This document shows positions 1 through 7,994 of a stretch of 45,243 nt of DNA, one piece after another; the stretch's first letter is position 1; every line of letters begins with the position of its first letter. The stretch is from Pseudobdellovibrionaceae bacterium. GTDB lineage: Bacteria; Bdellovibrionota; Bdellovibrionia; Bdellovibrionales; Bdellovibrionaceae. Under the pieces are notes generated by a model. The model searched no databases, was not told the DNA's origin, and worked only from the letters and a program-made list of their open reading frames with translations. A program made the translations under genes and the position numbers. The DNA lies in NCBI GenBank assembly GCA_016785955.1, contig JAEUWH010000070.1, forward strand, positions 1-45,243. Reading direction: 5' to 3'.

Positions 1-89
1 TGCCCGAGTGCCGGTCCCACGGGAGGCGCTGGATTTGCCTTTCCTGCCGGTATTTGCAATTTGATCATACCTGTAACTTTTTTTGCCAT
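1..89 (-). CDS. rplK: 50S ribosomal protein L11 (N-terminal part, cut by window edge)
   Basis: The reading frame starts at 89 on the minus strand and translates as [20 protein letters not shown] followed by APPVGPALG, the invariant N-terminus of L11, which binds the GTPase-associated region of 23S rRNA. A GGAG-type ribosome binding site lies just upstream. Only about 29 codons are inside the window; the rest is beyond the left edge. It follows nusG by about 90 bp, the usual secE-nusG-rplK order, so it is probably co-transcribed. Identity is certain from the motif and the context. Confidence 0.95.
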
Positions 90-182
90 TTCCCACTCCT
101 GCAAATATAAACGAATACCCCTTCTATTCTAAAAAGGGGTAAAATCCAAATACTTTTTAATATTATTTATAATAAATTTAAA

Positions 183-725
183 TTAAGTTTTTTCGACTTG
201 AACGAAATCAAGCTCAACCGGAGTTGAACGACCGAAGATACTTACCGCAACCTTAACCTTGCCTTTATCTTCGTTAATTTCCTCAACTACGCCATTAAAA
301 TTACTGAACGGCCCATCAACCACAATAACAGCATCTCCAACAGAGTACTTGATTTTTTGCTTTGGCTTCTCAGCTACGCCAGCCATCTGCTGAGTGACTC
401 GCAAAACTTCCGCCTCGGGAACTTCTGGCGGTCTTAGCTTACCACCTACAAAACCCGACACCTTTGAAGACTGACGAACAAGCTGCCATGTTTCGTCATT
501 CAAATTCATCTTAATGAAAATATAACCTGGGAAAAATTTTCTAGACTTTGTTTGTTTTTGACCCTTTACAAGCTCAACAACGTTCTCGGACGGAATTAAA
601 ATCTCGCCGAAATGCTTTTCCATTTTTTTTGTTTTAATTTTTTCTTCAATGGCAGACTTAGCCGTTTGCTCGCAGCCAACCTGAGTGTTTACGATGTACC
701 ATTTTTTCTGAAGTTCCTGATCCAT
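183..725 (-). CDS. nusG: Transcription elongation/antitermination factor NusG
   Basis: This 180-residue protein binds RNA polymerase and couples it to Rho or the ribosome. Residues 8-110 form the NGN domain (KWYIVNTQVGCEQTAKSAIE, then the FPGYIFIKMNLND segment), and the C-terminal 60 residues form a KOW domain containing VGDAVIVVDGPFSNFNGVVEEI. The start chosen, MDQELQKKWYI at 725, has a GGGGAG ribosome binding site; a longer frame opening at 782 would run into secE and has no family support. It lies 13 bp downstream of secE and upstream of rplK, the canonical order. Nothing unusual is visible. Confidence 0.96.
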   Translation of the reverse strand: MDQELQKKWYIVNTQVGCEQTAKSAIEEKIKTKKMEKHFGEILIPSENVVELVKGQKQTKSRKFFPGYIFIKMNLNDETWQLVRQSSKVSGFVGGKLRPPEVPEAEVLRVTQQMAGVAEKPKQKIKYSVGDAVIVVDGPFSNFNGVVEEINEDKGKVKVAVSIFGRSTPVELDFVQVEKT

Positions 726-738
726 TCTCACTCCCCGC

Positions 739-1116
739 CTAGTTAATGATACCCTTAACAATAAAATTCGACAAATAATCAAAAACCGTAATAATCACTG
801 AAGAAATCAAAACGAAAATAATCACAACAACTGTCAACGCCGTTGTGTCTTTCCTAGAAGGAAACACCACTTTACTGATTTCAAGAATAACGTCACGACC
901 CCAACCTAAAATTTTAGGATTAAACTGAAGAAATAAAAACAACCCAAAACCAACTACAACAGGCAAACCATGCTTAAAAAGATCACTTTCATTTAATCGA
1001 GCAATAACCGCAAACGCAGCCGAAAACGATTTTAAAATCAAATGCAAACTAAAACCAATCAACCCTGCGAAAATCGCAAAACTTAATGTCAAAATTTTTT
1101 CATTATTTTTATTCAT
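739..1116 (-). CDS. secE: Protein translocase subunit SecE
   Basis: A 125-residue membrane protein with three predicted hydrophobic segments, near residues 9-30, 50-68 and 90-112. The conserved SecE signature is visible before the last helix (EISKVVFPSRKDT followed by a long hydrophobic stretch). It clamps SecY in the inner-membrane Sec translocon. Length and three-helix layout match the E. coli type rather than the short one-helix type. I chose the ATG at 1116 (MNKNNEK); a GTG-initiated extension to 1152 is possible, but the upstream ribosome binding site is weak in both cases. It sits between tRNA-Trp and nusG, which confirms the call. Confidence 0.92.
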   Translation of the reverse strand: MNKNNEKILTLSFAIFAGLIGFSLHLILKSFSAAFAVIARLNESDLFKHGLPVVVGFGLFLFLQFNPKILGWGRDVILEISKVVFPSRKDTTALTVVVIIFVLISSVIITVFDYLSNFIVKGIIN

Positions 1117-1209
1117 ATAATTCTCAACTTCTAATTTAAGGTATTTAAACACCTAATTTTATGTCCAATTTTTACTATTTTTAAAACACTAAAAATTGAA
1201 CCTAAAATT

Positions 1210-1285
1210 TGGCAGGGGCGGAGGGATTCGAACCCACGACCTAACGATTTGGAGTCGTTCGCTCTACCGCTAGAGCTACACCCCT
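1210..1285 (-). tRNA. trnW: tRNA-Trp (CCA)
   Basis: The minus strand folds as a complete cloverleaf. The acceptor stem is AGGGGTG with CGCCCCT, the anticodon stem AACGA/TCGTT encloses loop CTCCAAA (anticodon CCA), and the T loop holds GTTCGAATC. The discriminator is G and CCA is encoded. It sits between tuf and secE, a common bacterial position for tRNA-Trp, and follows the tuf terminator by only a few bases, so it may rely on readthrough or on processing of the transcript. Confidence 0.97.
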
Positions 1286-1293
1286 AAACAAAA

Positions 1294-1321
1294 AAACCCC
1301 CAAGGTCACCCCTGGGGGTTT
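1294..1321 (-). terminator. Rho-independent terminator after tuf
   Basis: A 9-bp perfect stem (AAACCCCCA at 1294-1302 with TGGGGGTTT at 1313-1321) encloses a 10-base loop just after the tuf stop codon. On the minus strand the stem is followed by a run of T residues. Because tRNA-Trp, secE and nusG lie directly downstream on the same strand, it may attenuate rather than end transcription, giving high tuf and lower secE-nusG output. Confidence 0.85.
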
Positions 1322-1328
1322 ACAATGA

Positions 1329-2519
1329 CTACTCAATGATGTCTACAACAACACCAGCGCCTACCGTTCTACCACCCTCACGGATCGCAAAACGTAGCTC
1401 TTTTTCCATAGCGATTGGGTTGATCAACTCTACAGAGATCTCAACACGATCACCAGGCATAACCATTTCTGTTCCCGCTTTAAGAGTTACAACACCTGTA
1501 ACGTCTGTCGTACGGAAATAGAACTGAGGACGATATCCATTAAAGAATGGAGTATGACGTCCACCTTCTTCTTTAGTAAGGATGTACGCTTCAGCTTTGA
1601 ATTTTTTATGAGGCTTAACAGTTCCAGGCTTAGCAAGAACTTGTCCACGCTCAACTTCTTCTTTTTTAGTACCACGAAGAAGAACACCACAATTATCCCC
1701 AGCTTGCCCCTCATCTAACAATTTACGGAACATTTCAATACCCGTAACCGTTGTTTTTTGAGTTGGACGAAGACCGACGATCTCGATCTCTTCATTTACT
1801 TTAATAATACCGCGTTCTACACGGCCAGTAACAACAGTTCCACGACCAGAAATCGAGAACACATCCTCAACTGGCATTAGGAAAGTTTTATCAACAGCAC
1901 GAACTGGCTGAGGGATATAATCATCACAAGCAGCCATCAACGCTTTGATTGAAGGACGACCTAATTCTGAAGTGTCACCCTCAAGGGCTAACTTCGCAGA
2001 ACCTTTTACTATTGGAATCTTATCACCAGGGAATTCGTATTTGCTTAACAACTCACGAACTTCCATCTCAACAAGCTCAAGAAGATCTTTATCATCAACC
2101 ATGTCTACCTTGTTCATGAAAACAACAAGAGCAGGAACACCCACTTGGCGTGCAAGAAGAATATGCTCGCGAGTTTGAGGCATAGGACCATCCGCAGCCG
2201 AAACAACCAGGATCGCGCCGTCCATTTGAGCAGCACCAGTGATCATGTTTTTTACGTAGTCAGCATGCCCCGGACAATCAACGTGTGCATAGTGGCGTTT
2301 TTCAGTTTCATACTCAACGTGAGTGGTAGAAATAGTAATACCACGCTCGCGCTCTTCAGGAGACTTATCGATTTGATCATAAGACATCGCTTGAGCTTTA
2401 CCATCAGCCGCTAGGGTAGTTGTAATAGCAGCAGTTAGAGTTGTTTTTCCATGATCGACGTGACCAATGGTGCCGATATTAACATGCGGCTTACTTCTGT
2501 TAAACTTCTCTTTAGACAT
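1329..2519 (-). CDS. tuf: Elongation factor Tu
   Basis: A 396-residue translational GTPase that delivers aminoacyl-tRNA to the ribosome. All G motifs are visible: GHVDHGKT (G1), the RGITI switch region (G2), DCPGH (G3), NKVD (G4) and GSAKLAL (G5). Domains 2 and 3 follow ([23 protein letters not shown]), and it ends in the expected [11 protein letters not shown]. The length is exactly that of the family. The ATG at 2519 has a GGAGGA ribosome binding site. It lies downstream of four tRNA genes in the same arrangement as the E. coli thrU-tyrU-glyT-thrT-tufB operon, and a promoter of its own is also visible at 2552-2580. Confidence 0.98.
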   Translation of the reverse strand: MSKEKFNRSKPHVNIGTIGHVDHGKTTLTAAITTTLAADGKAQAMSYDQIDKSPEERERGITISTTHVEYETEKRHYAHVDCPGHADYVKNMITGAAQMDGAILVVSAADGPMPQTREHILLARQVGVPALVVFMNKVDMVDDKDLLELVEMEVRELLSKYEFPGDKIPIVKGSAKLALEGDTSELGRPSIKALMAACDDYIPQPVRAVDKTFLMPVEDVFSISGRGTVVTGRVERGIIKVNEEIEIVGLRPTQKTTVTGIEMFRKLLDEGQAGDNCGVLLRGTKKEEVERGQVLAKPGTVKPHKKFKAEAYILTKEEGGRHTPFFNGYRPQFYFRTTDVTGVVTLKAGTEMVMPGDRVEISVELINPIAMEKELRFAIREGGRTVGAGVVVDIIE

Positions 2520-2551
2520 TATATCCTCCTGAGAGATAATTTTTTTTAGTT

Positions 2552-2580
2552 TCTATAAAACCGTTATACTTCAAATTCAA
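2552..2580 (-). promoter_or_regulatory. Candidate sigma-70-type promoter for tuf
   Basis: On the minus strand, TTGAAT (2575-2580) and TATAGA (2552-2557) are separated by exactly 17 bp, about 30 bp upstream of the tuf ribosome binding site. It would allow tuf expression independent of the upstream tRNA operon promoter. Prediction from sequence only. Confidence 0.5.
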
Positions 2581-2611
2581 AATCTTTAACAATACCGTTT
2601 TTACAATAAAG

Positions 2612-2686
2612 TGGAGCCCGTGATCGGAGCCGAACCGACGACCTCACCCTTACCAAGGGTGTGCTCTACCACTGAGCTACACGGGC
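2612..2686 (-). tRNA. trnT: tRNA-Thr (GGT)
   Basis: Complete cloverleaf on the minus strand: acceptor GCCCGTG/CACGGGC, anticodon stem CACCC/GGGTG with loop TTGGTAA (anticodon GGT), T-loop GTTCGGCTC and encoded CCA. It is the last tRNA before tuf, equivalent in position to E. coli thrT. Confidence 0.97.
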
Positions 2687-2745
2687 ACTCATCAAGCCTC
2701 AGATTTCAAAATACAGCTTCCGTATTTAAAACCCTGAAACTTAGA

Positions 2746-2822
2746 TGGAGCGGGAGACGGGTCTCGAACCCGCAACCCTCTGCTTGGAAGGCAGATACTC
2801 TAGCCAATTGAGCTACTCCCGC
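2746..2822 (-). tRNA. trnG: tRNA-Gly (TCC)
   Basis: Complete cloverleaf: acceptor GCGGGAG/CTCCCGC, anticodon stem TCTGC/GCAGA with loop CTTCCAA (anticodon TCC), T-loop GTTCGAGAC and encoded CCA. Third tRNA of the operon, equivalent in position to glyT. Confidence 0.97.
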
Positions 2823-2826
2823 TTTT

Positions 2827-2961
2827 TTTAGTGAATTAAACGGCTAAGACCTTAAACATCGGCCCTTAGACCTTATCCAAAACTAAGCTTTCGCCAAAGC
2901 TTCAGACATCCTAATTTAACTAACCGAATAAATCTCGATCTTATCCGTTTAATTCACTAAA
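2827..2961 (-). ncRNA. Structured spacer with 17-bp closing inverted repeat inside the tRNA operon
   Basis: TTTAGTGAATTAAACGG at 2827-2843 is the perfect reverse complement of 2945-2961, enclosing about 100 bases. Inside are a 7-bp hairpin (AAGCTTT with AAAGCTT, four-base loop, near 2885-2905) and, on the minus strand, a CTAAG/CTTAG stem. It fills the unusually long gap between tRNA-Tyr and tRNA-Gly, so it must be transcribed with them. It could be a processing element, a stable small RNA or a degenerate mobile repeat; I recognise no known RNA family. The fold is seen in sequence; the function is unknown. Confidence 0.5.
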
Positions 2962-3020
2962 GTTTCCTCAATCGAAATTTTGTTTTCACTCAAATTCAAT
3001 TGATTTTTGCCCGCAAAACT

Positions 3021-3106
3021 TGGTGGACAGGGAAGGATTCGAACCTTCGTAGACGTAAGCCAACGGATTTACAGTCCGTCCCCTTTAGCCACTCGGGCAC
3101 CTGTCC
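3021..3106 (-). tRNA. trnY: tRNA-Tyr (GTA)
   Basis: An 86-base class II tRNA with a long variable arm, as expected for bacterial tRNA-Tyr. The acceptor is GGACAGG/CCTGTCC, the anticodon stem ACGGA/TCCGT holds loop CTGTAAA (anticodon GTA), the T-loop is GTTCGAATC and CCA is encoded. Only one base separates it from the upstream tRNA-Thr, so the two need precise processing. Confidence 0.97.
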
Positions 3107-3107
3107 A

Positions 3108-3183
3108 TGGAGCTGGTTATGGGACTCGAACCCGCAACCTGCTGATTACAAATCAGCTGCTCTACCAATTGAGCTAAACCAGC
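3108..3183 (-). tRNA. trnT: tRNA-Thr (TGT)
   Basis: Complete cloverleaf: acceptor GCTGGTT/AACCAGC, anticodon stem GCTGA/TCAGC with loop TTTGTAA (anticodon TGT), T-loop GTTCGAGTC and encoded CCA. First gene of the tRNA-tuf operon, equivalent in position to E. coli thrU. Confidence 0.97.
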
Positions 3184-3227
3184 ATTTAAATACAAAAACG
3201 CGTTCTCTTTTTAAAGATAACCAAACT

Positions 3228-3256
3228 TATTTATTAACAAATGCGGACAGAGTCAA
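3228..3256 (-). promoter_or_regulatory. Candidate promoter of the tRNA-tuf operon
   Basis: On the minus strand, TTGACT (3251-3256) and TAAATA (3228-3233) are 17 bp apart, and the region downstream to the first tRNA at 3183 is AT-rich. It is the only good -35-like hexamer correctly placed before the tRNA cluster. The -10 match is modest. Confidence 0.5.
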
Positions 3257-3287
3257 AGATAATTATTTGACTTGCATGTAACTGAAC

Positions 3288-3308
3288 GCGGCATACCTCT
3301 CTTGCCGC
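3288..3308 (-). terminator. GC-rich hairpin after rlmB
   Basis: GCGGCA (3288-3293) pairs with TGCCGC (3303-3308) around a nine-base loop, about 70 bp past the rlmB stop. No T run follows, so it may be a 3' stabilising hairpin or Rho-associated end rather than an intrinsic terminator. The rest of 3184-3378 shows only the operon promoter. Confidence 0.3.
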
Positions 3309-3378
3309 CAGTGAATTAGGCATCTAGGACACCAGAGCATTCTCGCCACAAAGGTCTAGTCACTTTTTTGCTGATTAC

Positions 3379-4143
3379 TTAGGCTTTCTTAAAATTTTGC
3401 CGACGATATTCATACATGGACAACGCTGCGGCCACCGAAACATTGAAGCTGGCTTCTGACGACGCCTGAGGAATCGACACCAGCTCGTCACACAGGGTTT
3501 CCGTCGTAGACCGCATTCCCTTGTCCTCCGCACCTAAAACCAGAATTGTTCTGGGAGCCAACTGAACGTCAAAAATAGTCTGTCTACCTTTGTGACTTAG
3601 ACCATAAACCCAAAAACCTAGCTCTTTAAAACGCTCGATCGGGTTTTTGAAATTTGTTTCCGACATGATGGGCACATGCTCGACACCACCACAAGCCACC
3701 TTATGAGTTGTCGGAGTTAAATCGACCGACCGATTATCTGGAATATAAATACCATCCGCATTTAACAACCACGCCGACCGAGTGATCGCGCCCAAATTAT
3801 GAGGATCCTCAACCCCATCTAAAAAAAGTAATAAACTTTTTTCTTTTAGATTCTCGTCATCAAACTCGGGCCGAGATTTTGCCCAAACGATCGCGTTTTG
3901 ATGATTTGTATACAAATTGTCCAATACTGATTTGGCTTTTTCTTCGGCCACAAAACCGAAACGCTTGGACATGTCCAAAATTAAATTTTTTAGCTGGACT
4001 CCTAAATCTTTTGTAAAAACTACCTTACTGATTTGCTTTGGATTTACTTTTAGAACCTCGTGGACCGCATGAGTCCCCGCAATGATTCGCTGCTGAGGAC
4101 TCGCGGCCTGACGCTGAGGACGATCAGTTCTCTTTCTGTTCAC
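3379..4143 (-). CDS. rlmB: TrmH/SpoU-family rRNA 2'-O-methyltransferase, RlmB-like
   Basis: A 254-residue SPOUT methyltransferase, probably methylating the 2'-O of a guanosine in 23S rRNA with SAM. An L30e-like substrate domain occupies about residues 18-95 (IIAGTHAVHEVLK). The knotted SpoU domain follows, with motif 1 LDGVEDPHNLGAITRSA, motif 2 ILVLGAEDKGMR and motif 3 VSIPQASSEASFNVSVAAAL. Motif 3 usually reads SLNVSVA; the Phe is a mild change. The start is a GTG at 4143 with AGGA upstream, and it overlaps the end of the preceding secreted-protein gene by 20 bp. The 23S target position is inferred from family similarity only. Confidence 0.88.
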   Translation of the reverse strand: MNRKRTDRPQRQAASPQQRIIAGTHAVHEVLKVNPKQISKVVFTKDLGVQLKNLILDMSKRFGFVAEEKAKSVLDNLYTNHQNAIVWAKSRPEFDDENLKEKSLLLFLDGVEDPHNLGAITRSAWLLNADGIYIPDNRSVDLTPTTHKVACGGVEHVPIMSETNFKNPIERFKELGFWVYGLSHKGRQTIFDVQLAPRTILVLGAEDKGMRSTTETLCDELVSIPQASSEASFNVSVAAALSMYEYRRQNFKKA

Positions 4144-4612
4144 AAACGAATCCTGACTTTTCGACAGTGGCTTTCATTTTTTCAAAAACTGATTCACACA
4201 CAGATGTCCCATTGCTTTGTCGCGCCTGAGACTTTGTGCTGCCTAACTTAGTGTAAAACAATTCGCATCCCTGACCTTTGTATTCAACATAAAGATCTCG
4301 GATCTCTCCGCCATTTTTACATACAACACGAGTTTGCTTTTCCACACCGCTCCCACTGTAAGCATGAGAAGACGTCACAGATGGCAATGGTTTTTGTGGC
4401 ATCGTAGGCGCCGCGTTCTGAGTCGGCGTGACTGTATTTTGAGTGGGTGCAATTTTGGATGATGATGGTTTTTGATTGCGACGTTCGTAATCCATTCTAG
4501 CTTTTATTTGCAAATCTTCTGACCGACTTGTTCCCAAAGGGGTTTCCTGCGCAACAACGTTGCCACCGTACAAAAGAAAAACGACGATACCTATTGTTAA
4601 AATAATTTTCAT
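4124..4612 (-). CDS. Secreted four-cysteine protein of unknown function
   Basis: A 162-residue protein with a clear Sec signal peptide (MKIILTIGIVVFLLYGGNVVAQ, cleavage expected after AQ). A Pro/Thr/Gln-rich linker at about residues 50-85 is probably flexible. The small C-terminal domain carries four cysteines (VVCKNGGEIRDLYV, GQGCELFY, TSVCESVF, GFVCEQ) that could form two disulfides in the periplasm. The ATG at 4612 has an AAGGAAA site; the upstream extension of the frame lies inside the S1-protein gene and is not real. It lies 10 bp after the S1-domain gene and overlaps rlmB by 20 bp, so it is probably in one transcript. I do not recognise the family. Confidence 0.8.
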   Translation of the reverse strand: MKIILTIGIVVFLLYGGNVVAQETPLGTSRSEDLQIKARMDYERRNQKPSSSKIAPTQNTVTPTQNAAPTMPQKPLPSVTSSHAYSGSGVEKQTRVVCKNGGEIRDLYVEYKGQGCELFYTKLGSTKSQARQSNGTSVCESVFEKMKATVEKSGFVCEQKEN

Positions 4613-4622
4613 ATCTATTTCC

Positions 4623-5837
4623 TTACTTTTTCTTTGGACCAGTTTGAGCCTTGGCCAACAAGTCGCCAAAAGTTCCCAAACCTTTTTTTCCACCCGTGGA
4701 TGAAGCCGAATGTTGCTTCCAGGTTTCATCAAGTTCTTCCAGAGGAAGACCGATTAAAACCTTGCGGCCAATGGGATCAATTTGCTCAATCTGAAGATCC
4801 AAAACATCGCCTTTGTTTTTATTGTCGTAGCTTTTCGCATCGGCCGAATCGCGCCATTTCGAACGCGGAAACAACCCATTCACCCCCGGAATAATCGTGA
4901 TGAAATACCCAAATACTTCTTTCTTTTCCACCGTTCCCTTGAATCTGGTTCCCGGTGGAAAGTCTTTTTCAAATTGAGTCCAAGGATCAGCGGCCGTTCC
5001 ACCTTCTTTAATCGATAGGGAGATTTTCATTCTGTCACCATCATCGATTTTTAGAATTTTAGCCTGAACTTGCTGACCAATGGCCACCACGTCGCTGGGG
5101 TTTTGCACTCGGCCCCACGCCAATTCGGAAATATGAACTAGCCCCTCAACGCCTGGCTGAATTTCCACAAACGCACCGTAACTTTCTAGTTTTGTGATTC
5201 GACCCGTGATGATATCGCCGACTTTATATTTTTGTAAAAATGTACCTTCGTTTTCAGCCTTTTGTAGATCTAAAATACGCCGCCGAGAAACAACGATATT
5301 GCGACCACTATTTTCAAATTGCGTGATCAAAAATTCGTATTTTTTATTTAAGTACACCGTCGGGTCTGAATCTGGCTTGGCGTCAATCTGACTAATCGGA
5401 CAAAATGCCAATTTCTTTTGAATTTCGACTCGAAAGCCGCCTTTAACTTGCTCGGTTACTCGACCCTCAACCGGAATTTCCATATCGAAAGCATCCTCCA
5501 ACGATTCCGTCGTCGAAGCCGCTAACTTCGCCGATTTATATCGAAGCATGATTTCATCATGAGTCACTCGCACAACAACGACCTCAATGATATCGCCAAC
5601 CTTGTGCGTAATTTGCTTATCGTCATTAAGAAGTTCAGCCTTGGGCAGAACACCATCCACCGGCGTCCCCGTAGAAACAAACACCGAATCACCATGCAAA
5701 GAAACAATTTCGCCACGGAACTCGTCGCCTTTTTTTAGTTTCTTAGTTCCCCCTGACATGGATTGCTCAAACATCGATGCAAAATCACCGTCTTTAACTT
5801 TAATTTCATCCCCAAATAAATCACGTTTAGTTGTCAT
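4623..5837 (-). CDS. S1 RNA-binding domain protein (ribosomal protein S1-like)
   Basis: A 404-residue cytoplasmic protein with four S1/OB repeats: about 38-105 (KGDEFRGEIVSLHGDSVFV), 120-190 (degenerate), 205-277 (the most canonical, GRITKLESYGAFVEIQPGVE with GLVHISELAWG) and 294-365 (GTVEKKEVFGYFITIIPGVN). The tail is Lys/Gly-rich. E. coli S1 is about 557 residues with six repeats, so this is shorter and could be the organism's S1 or an accessory S1-like factor; another rpsA may exist outside the window. The start at 5837 has an AAGGA site. The upstream leader contains overlapping hairpins (see 5860-5891), which would suit autoregulation of the kind known for S1. Confidence 0.85.
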   Translation of the reverse strand: MTTKRDLFGDEIKVKDGDFASMFEQSMSGGTKKLKKGDEFRGEIVSLHGDSVFVSTGTPVDGVLPKAELLNDDKQITHKVGDIIEVVVVRVTHDEIMLRYKSAKLAASTTESLEDAFDMEIPVEGRVTEQVKGGFRVEIQKKLAFCPISQIDAKPDSDPTVYLNKKYEFLITQFENSGRNIVVSRRRILDLQKAENEGTFLQKYKVGDIITGRITKLESYGAFVEIQPGVEGLVHISELAWGRVQNPSDVVAIGQQVQAKILKIDDGDRMKISLSIKEGGTAADPWTQFEKDFPPGTRFKGTVEKKEVFGYFITIIPGVNGLFPRSKWRDSADAKSYDNKNKGDVLDLQIEQIDPIGRKVLIGLPLEELDETWKQHSASSTGGKKGLGTFGDLLAKAQTGPKKK

Positions 5838-5859
5838 TTTTCCTTCTTTTCAGGCGCTG

Positions 5860-5891
5860 CTGAGGTCTCTCTGACCTCTCTGGTCTCTCAG
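5860..5891 (-). promoter_or_regulatory. Mutually exclusive hairpins in the S1-gene leader
   Basis: Just upstream of the S1-domain start, GAGGTC (5862-5867) can pair with GACCTC (5873-5878), while the same GACC (5873-5876) can instead pair with GGTC (5882-5885). The block is bounded by an outer CTGAG/CTCAG match. Such competing pairings are typical of regulatory leaders, but no switch mechanism is proven here. Confidence 0.4.
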
Positions 5892-6236
5892 GAACACCAC
5901 ATTTTTTCTATTTTTAATTTTTCTACTTTAATTTTTTACTGTACGTTTTTGCTTTTAAGTTTTTACTTTTAAGCGTTCGTTTTTAAATCTCTAATTTTCA
6001 CACCTTCAGTTTTTTAAGGTTTCAACCCTTCCTCTTTCAGGTCTATTTAAATTGACTTCGATTGATTCCGTTGCGTTCTTACCCCACGGTTCAAGTCTTT
6101 TTAGCTCTCAAGCCTTTTTACACTCCCGAGCGTCTCTACACTCTGGGGATATTTTTGAGCTATCCCCCGCTGGGCGGTTTTAGAAAACAAACAGACCCCA
6201 TCCCTAACAATCCTCGTCGATTCTTAACTGGTTTTT
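5892..6236. other. AT-rich intergenic region between proS and the S1-domain gene
   Basis: No convincing gene is present. The part next to the S1 gene (about 5900-6010) consists of repeated T-tracts on the plus strand (A-tracts on the coding strand), spaced roughly one to one and a half helical turns, suggesting bent DNA or an UP-element-rich promoter. Near 6144-6168, GGGGATA and TATCCCC form a 7-bp hairpin after proS, without a T run. Confidence 0.5.
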
Positions 6237-7994
6237 TTAGACCGAGTCAATTCTGTGATTTTTTAAGGGGACCTTTTCCATAATATAGCTGATGATCTGT
6301 CCCGCAGGAACTTTCGTCATCTGCTTGGTTTTTCGCTCAACCACTTCAACATCCCCTTGTTCTAAGGTCTTAGCACCAAAGTTAATTCGAAACGGCATAC
6401 CCAATAAGTCGGCATCTTTAAATTTAAAACCAGGACGCTCGTCTCGATCATCCAAGATCACGTCATACCCCAGACTGGTAAGTTTTTCATACGCTTCACG
6501 CGCTTTCTGCGAAACCTTTTCGTCCTTCAGATCCAACAAGCAAATATGCACTTGAAACGGAGCAATGGCCATTGGCCATATAATTCCATCGACATCATGC
6601 ATTTGCTCGATAATAGCCTGCACCGTTCGCGATACGCCAATTCCATAGCAACCCATTTCAAATGGTTGCGCCTTGCCATTTTTATCCAGAAACGTTGCTT
6701 TCATTTTTTCAGAGTATTTGCGACCAAGATAAAACACATGACCAACTTCGATTCCTCGGAACGCGTGCAGTTTGCCGTTGCTATTTGGACATTTGTCCCC
6801 TGCGCGCGCCAATCGCAAATCCGTAACCGTTTTAGGCGTAAAATCCACACCGTGGTTTATATTTTTAAAATGAAAACCATCTTCGTTCGCACCCACAATA
6901 TAGTTCTTTAAACCGCTGACACCGTTATCCATGTACACTGGAATTTGCAAACCGACAGGTCCGCACGAACCCGGGCTGGCCCCCGTCACCTGCCTGACCT
7001 CGTCATCAGTCAACATCAAAGGCTCGTTAGGTAGATTTAAAATCTTTTTCAATTTCGTCGGATTCAACTCGTCAGATCCACGAAGTAACACGGCAACAGC
7101 TTTTAACGATTTATCTTTTGCATCCAAGCCCGTGTTGGCCGAAAAGAACAAAGTCTTCACCAATTCTTTTTCAGGCGTACTCGTAAATGCCGCCAAGTCC
7201 TTAATCGTTTTCTGATTCGGGGTTGCGAACTTTTCTTTCGGCAAGGGCGAAGCACTGGAAACATGCGGCTCGCTATCAATAGCCGGACATACTTCGATGT
7301 TGGCTGCAAAATCTGTAGTATCCGAAACCAACAGCGCATCCTCACCCGCCTCGGCCAACAGCTGAAACTCATGAGTCTTAGCCCCACCAATGTTACCAGC
7401 ATCAGCTTCCACGATGCGATATTTAGCTCCTAAGCGATCAAATATAGCTTGATACGCTTCGTACATGGCTTGATACGATTTCAACGCTCCGTCCATATCC
7501 ATATCGAACGAATACGCATCTTTCATAATGAACTCTCGACCACGCATCAAACCAAATCGAGGGCGAATTTCATCACGATACTTAGTTTGAATTTGGTACA
7601 AATTTCTGGGCAAATCCTTGTAGGACTTTAAATCATTTCGAACATAGTCCGTAATGGCTTCTTCATGAGTAGCCCCTAAACAAAACCACTTTTCATTACG
7701 GTTTTTAAGCCGCATCAACCCTGGCCCCATCTCGTCCCAACGATTCGTTTCTTGCCAAAGTTCTTTTGGATGAAGCGCCGGCATAAGAACTTCTTGCGCA
7801 CCACGCTTTTCTAACTCGTCACGAATAATCGCCTCGAACTTGCGAATGGCTTTCAACGCCAACGTCCCATAGGTGAAAATACCAGGATCCAGTTTTTTCA
7901 TCATTCCCGCACGGATCATCAATTTGTGCGAAGGGATCTCGGCATCATTAGGCGCATCTTTTAAAGTGTATAAATGACTCTGAGACCATTTCAT
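6237..7994 (-). CDS. proS: Prolyl-tRNA synthetase (bacterial type with insertion domain)
   Basis: A 585-residue class II aminoacyl-tRNA synthetase that charges tRNA-Pro. Visible are the N-terminal catalytic half with motif 2 (TKYRDEIRPRFGLMRGREF), an insertion of about 180 residues in the position of the YbaK-like editing domain (about 225-400), motif 3 (MGCYGIGVSRTVQAIIEQ) and a C-terminal anticodon-binding domain (AFQVHICLLDLKDE; VILDDRDERPGFKFKDADL). The length is normal. The start ATG overlaps the stop of the upstream ntrX-like gene as ATGA, implying translational coupling. Having an essential synthetase coupled behind a two-component system is unusual. Confidence 0.96.
   Translation of the reverse strand: MKWSQSHLYTLKDAPNDAEIPSHKLMIRAGMMKKLDPGIFTYGTLALKAIRKFEAIIRDELEKRGAQEVLMPALHPKELWQETNRWDEMGPGLMRLKNRNEKWFCLGATHEEAITDYVRNDLKSYKDLPRNLYQIQTKYRDEIRPRFGLMRGREFIMKDAYSFDMDMDGALKSYQAMYEAYQAIFDRLGAKYRIVEADAGNIGGAKTHEFQLLAEAGEDALLVSDTTDFAANIEVCPAIDSEPHVSSASPLPKEKFATPNQKTIKDLAAFTSTPEKELVKTLFFSANTGLDAKDKSLKAVAVLLRGSDELNPTKLKKILNLPNEPLMLTDDEVRQVTGASPGSCGPVGLQIPVYMDNGVSGLKNYIVGANEDGFHFKNINHGVDFTPKTVTDLRLARAGDKCPNSNGKLHAFRGIEVGHVFYLGRKYSEKMKATFLDKNGKAQPFEMGCYGIGVSRTVQAIIEQMHDVDGIIWPMAIAPFQVHICLLDLKDEKVSQKAREAYEKLTSLGYDVILDDRDERPGFKFKDADLLGMPFRINFGAKTLEQGDVEVVERKTKQMTKVPAGQIISYIMEKVPLKNHRIDSV

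Noticed and set aside
2611-3281. Plus-strand open frames with GSRTP/NPQP-like peptides
   Set aside because: They lie exactly opposite the four tRNA genes; such peptides are well-known artefacts of translating tRNA antisense.
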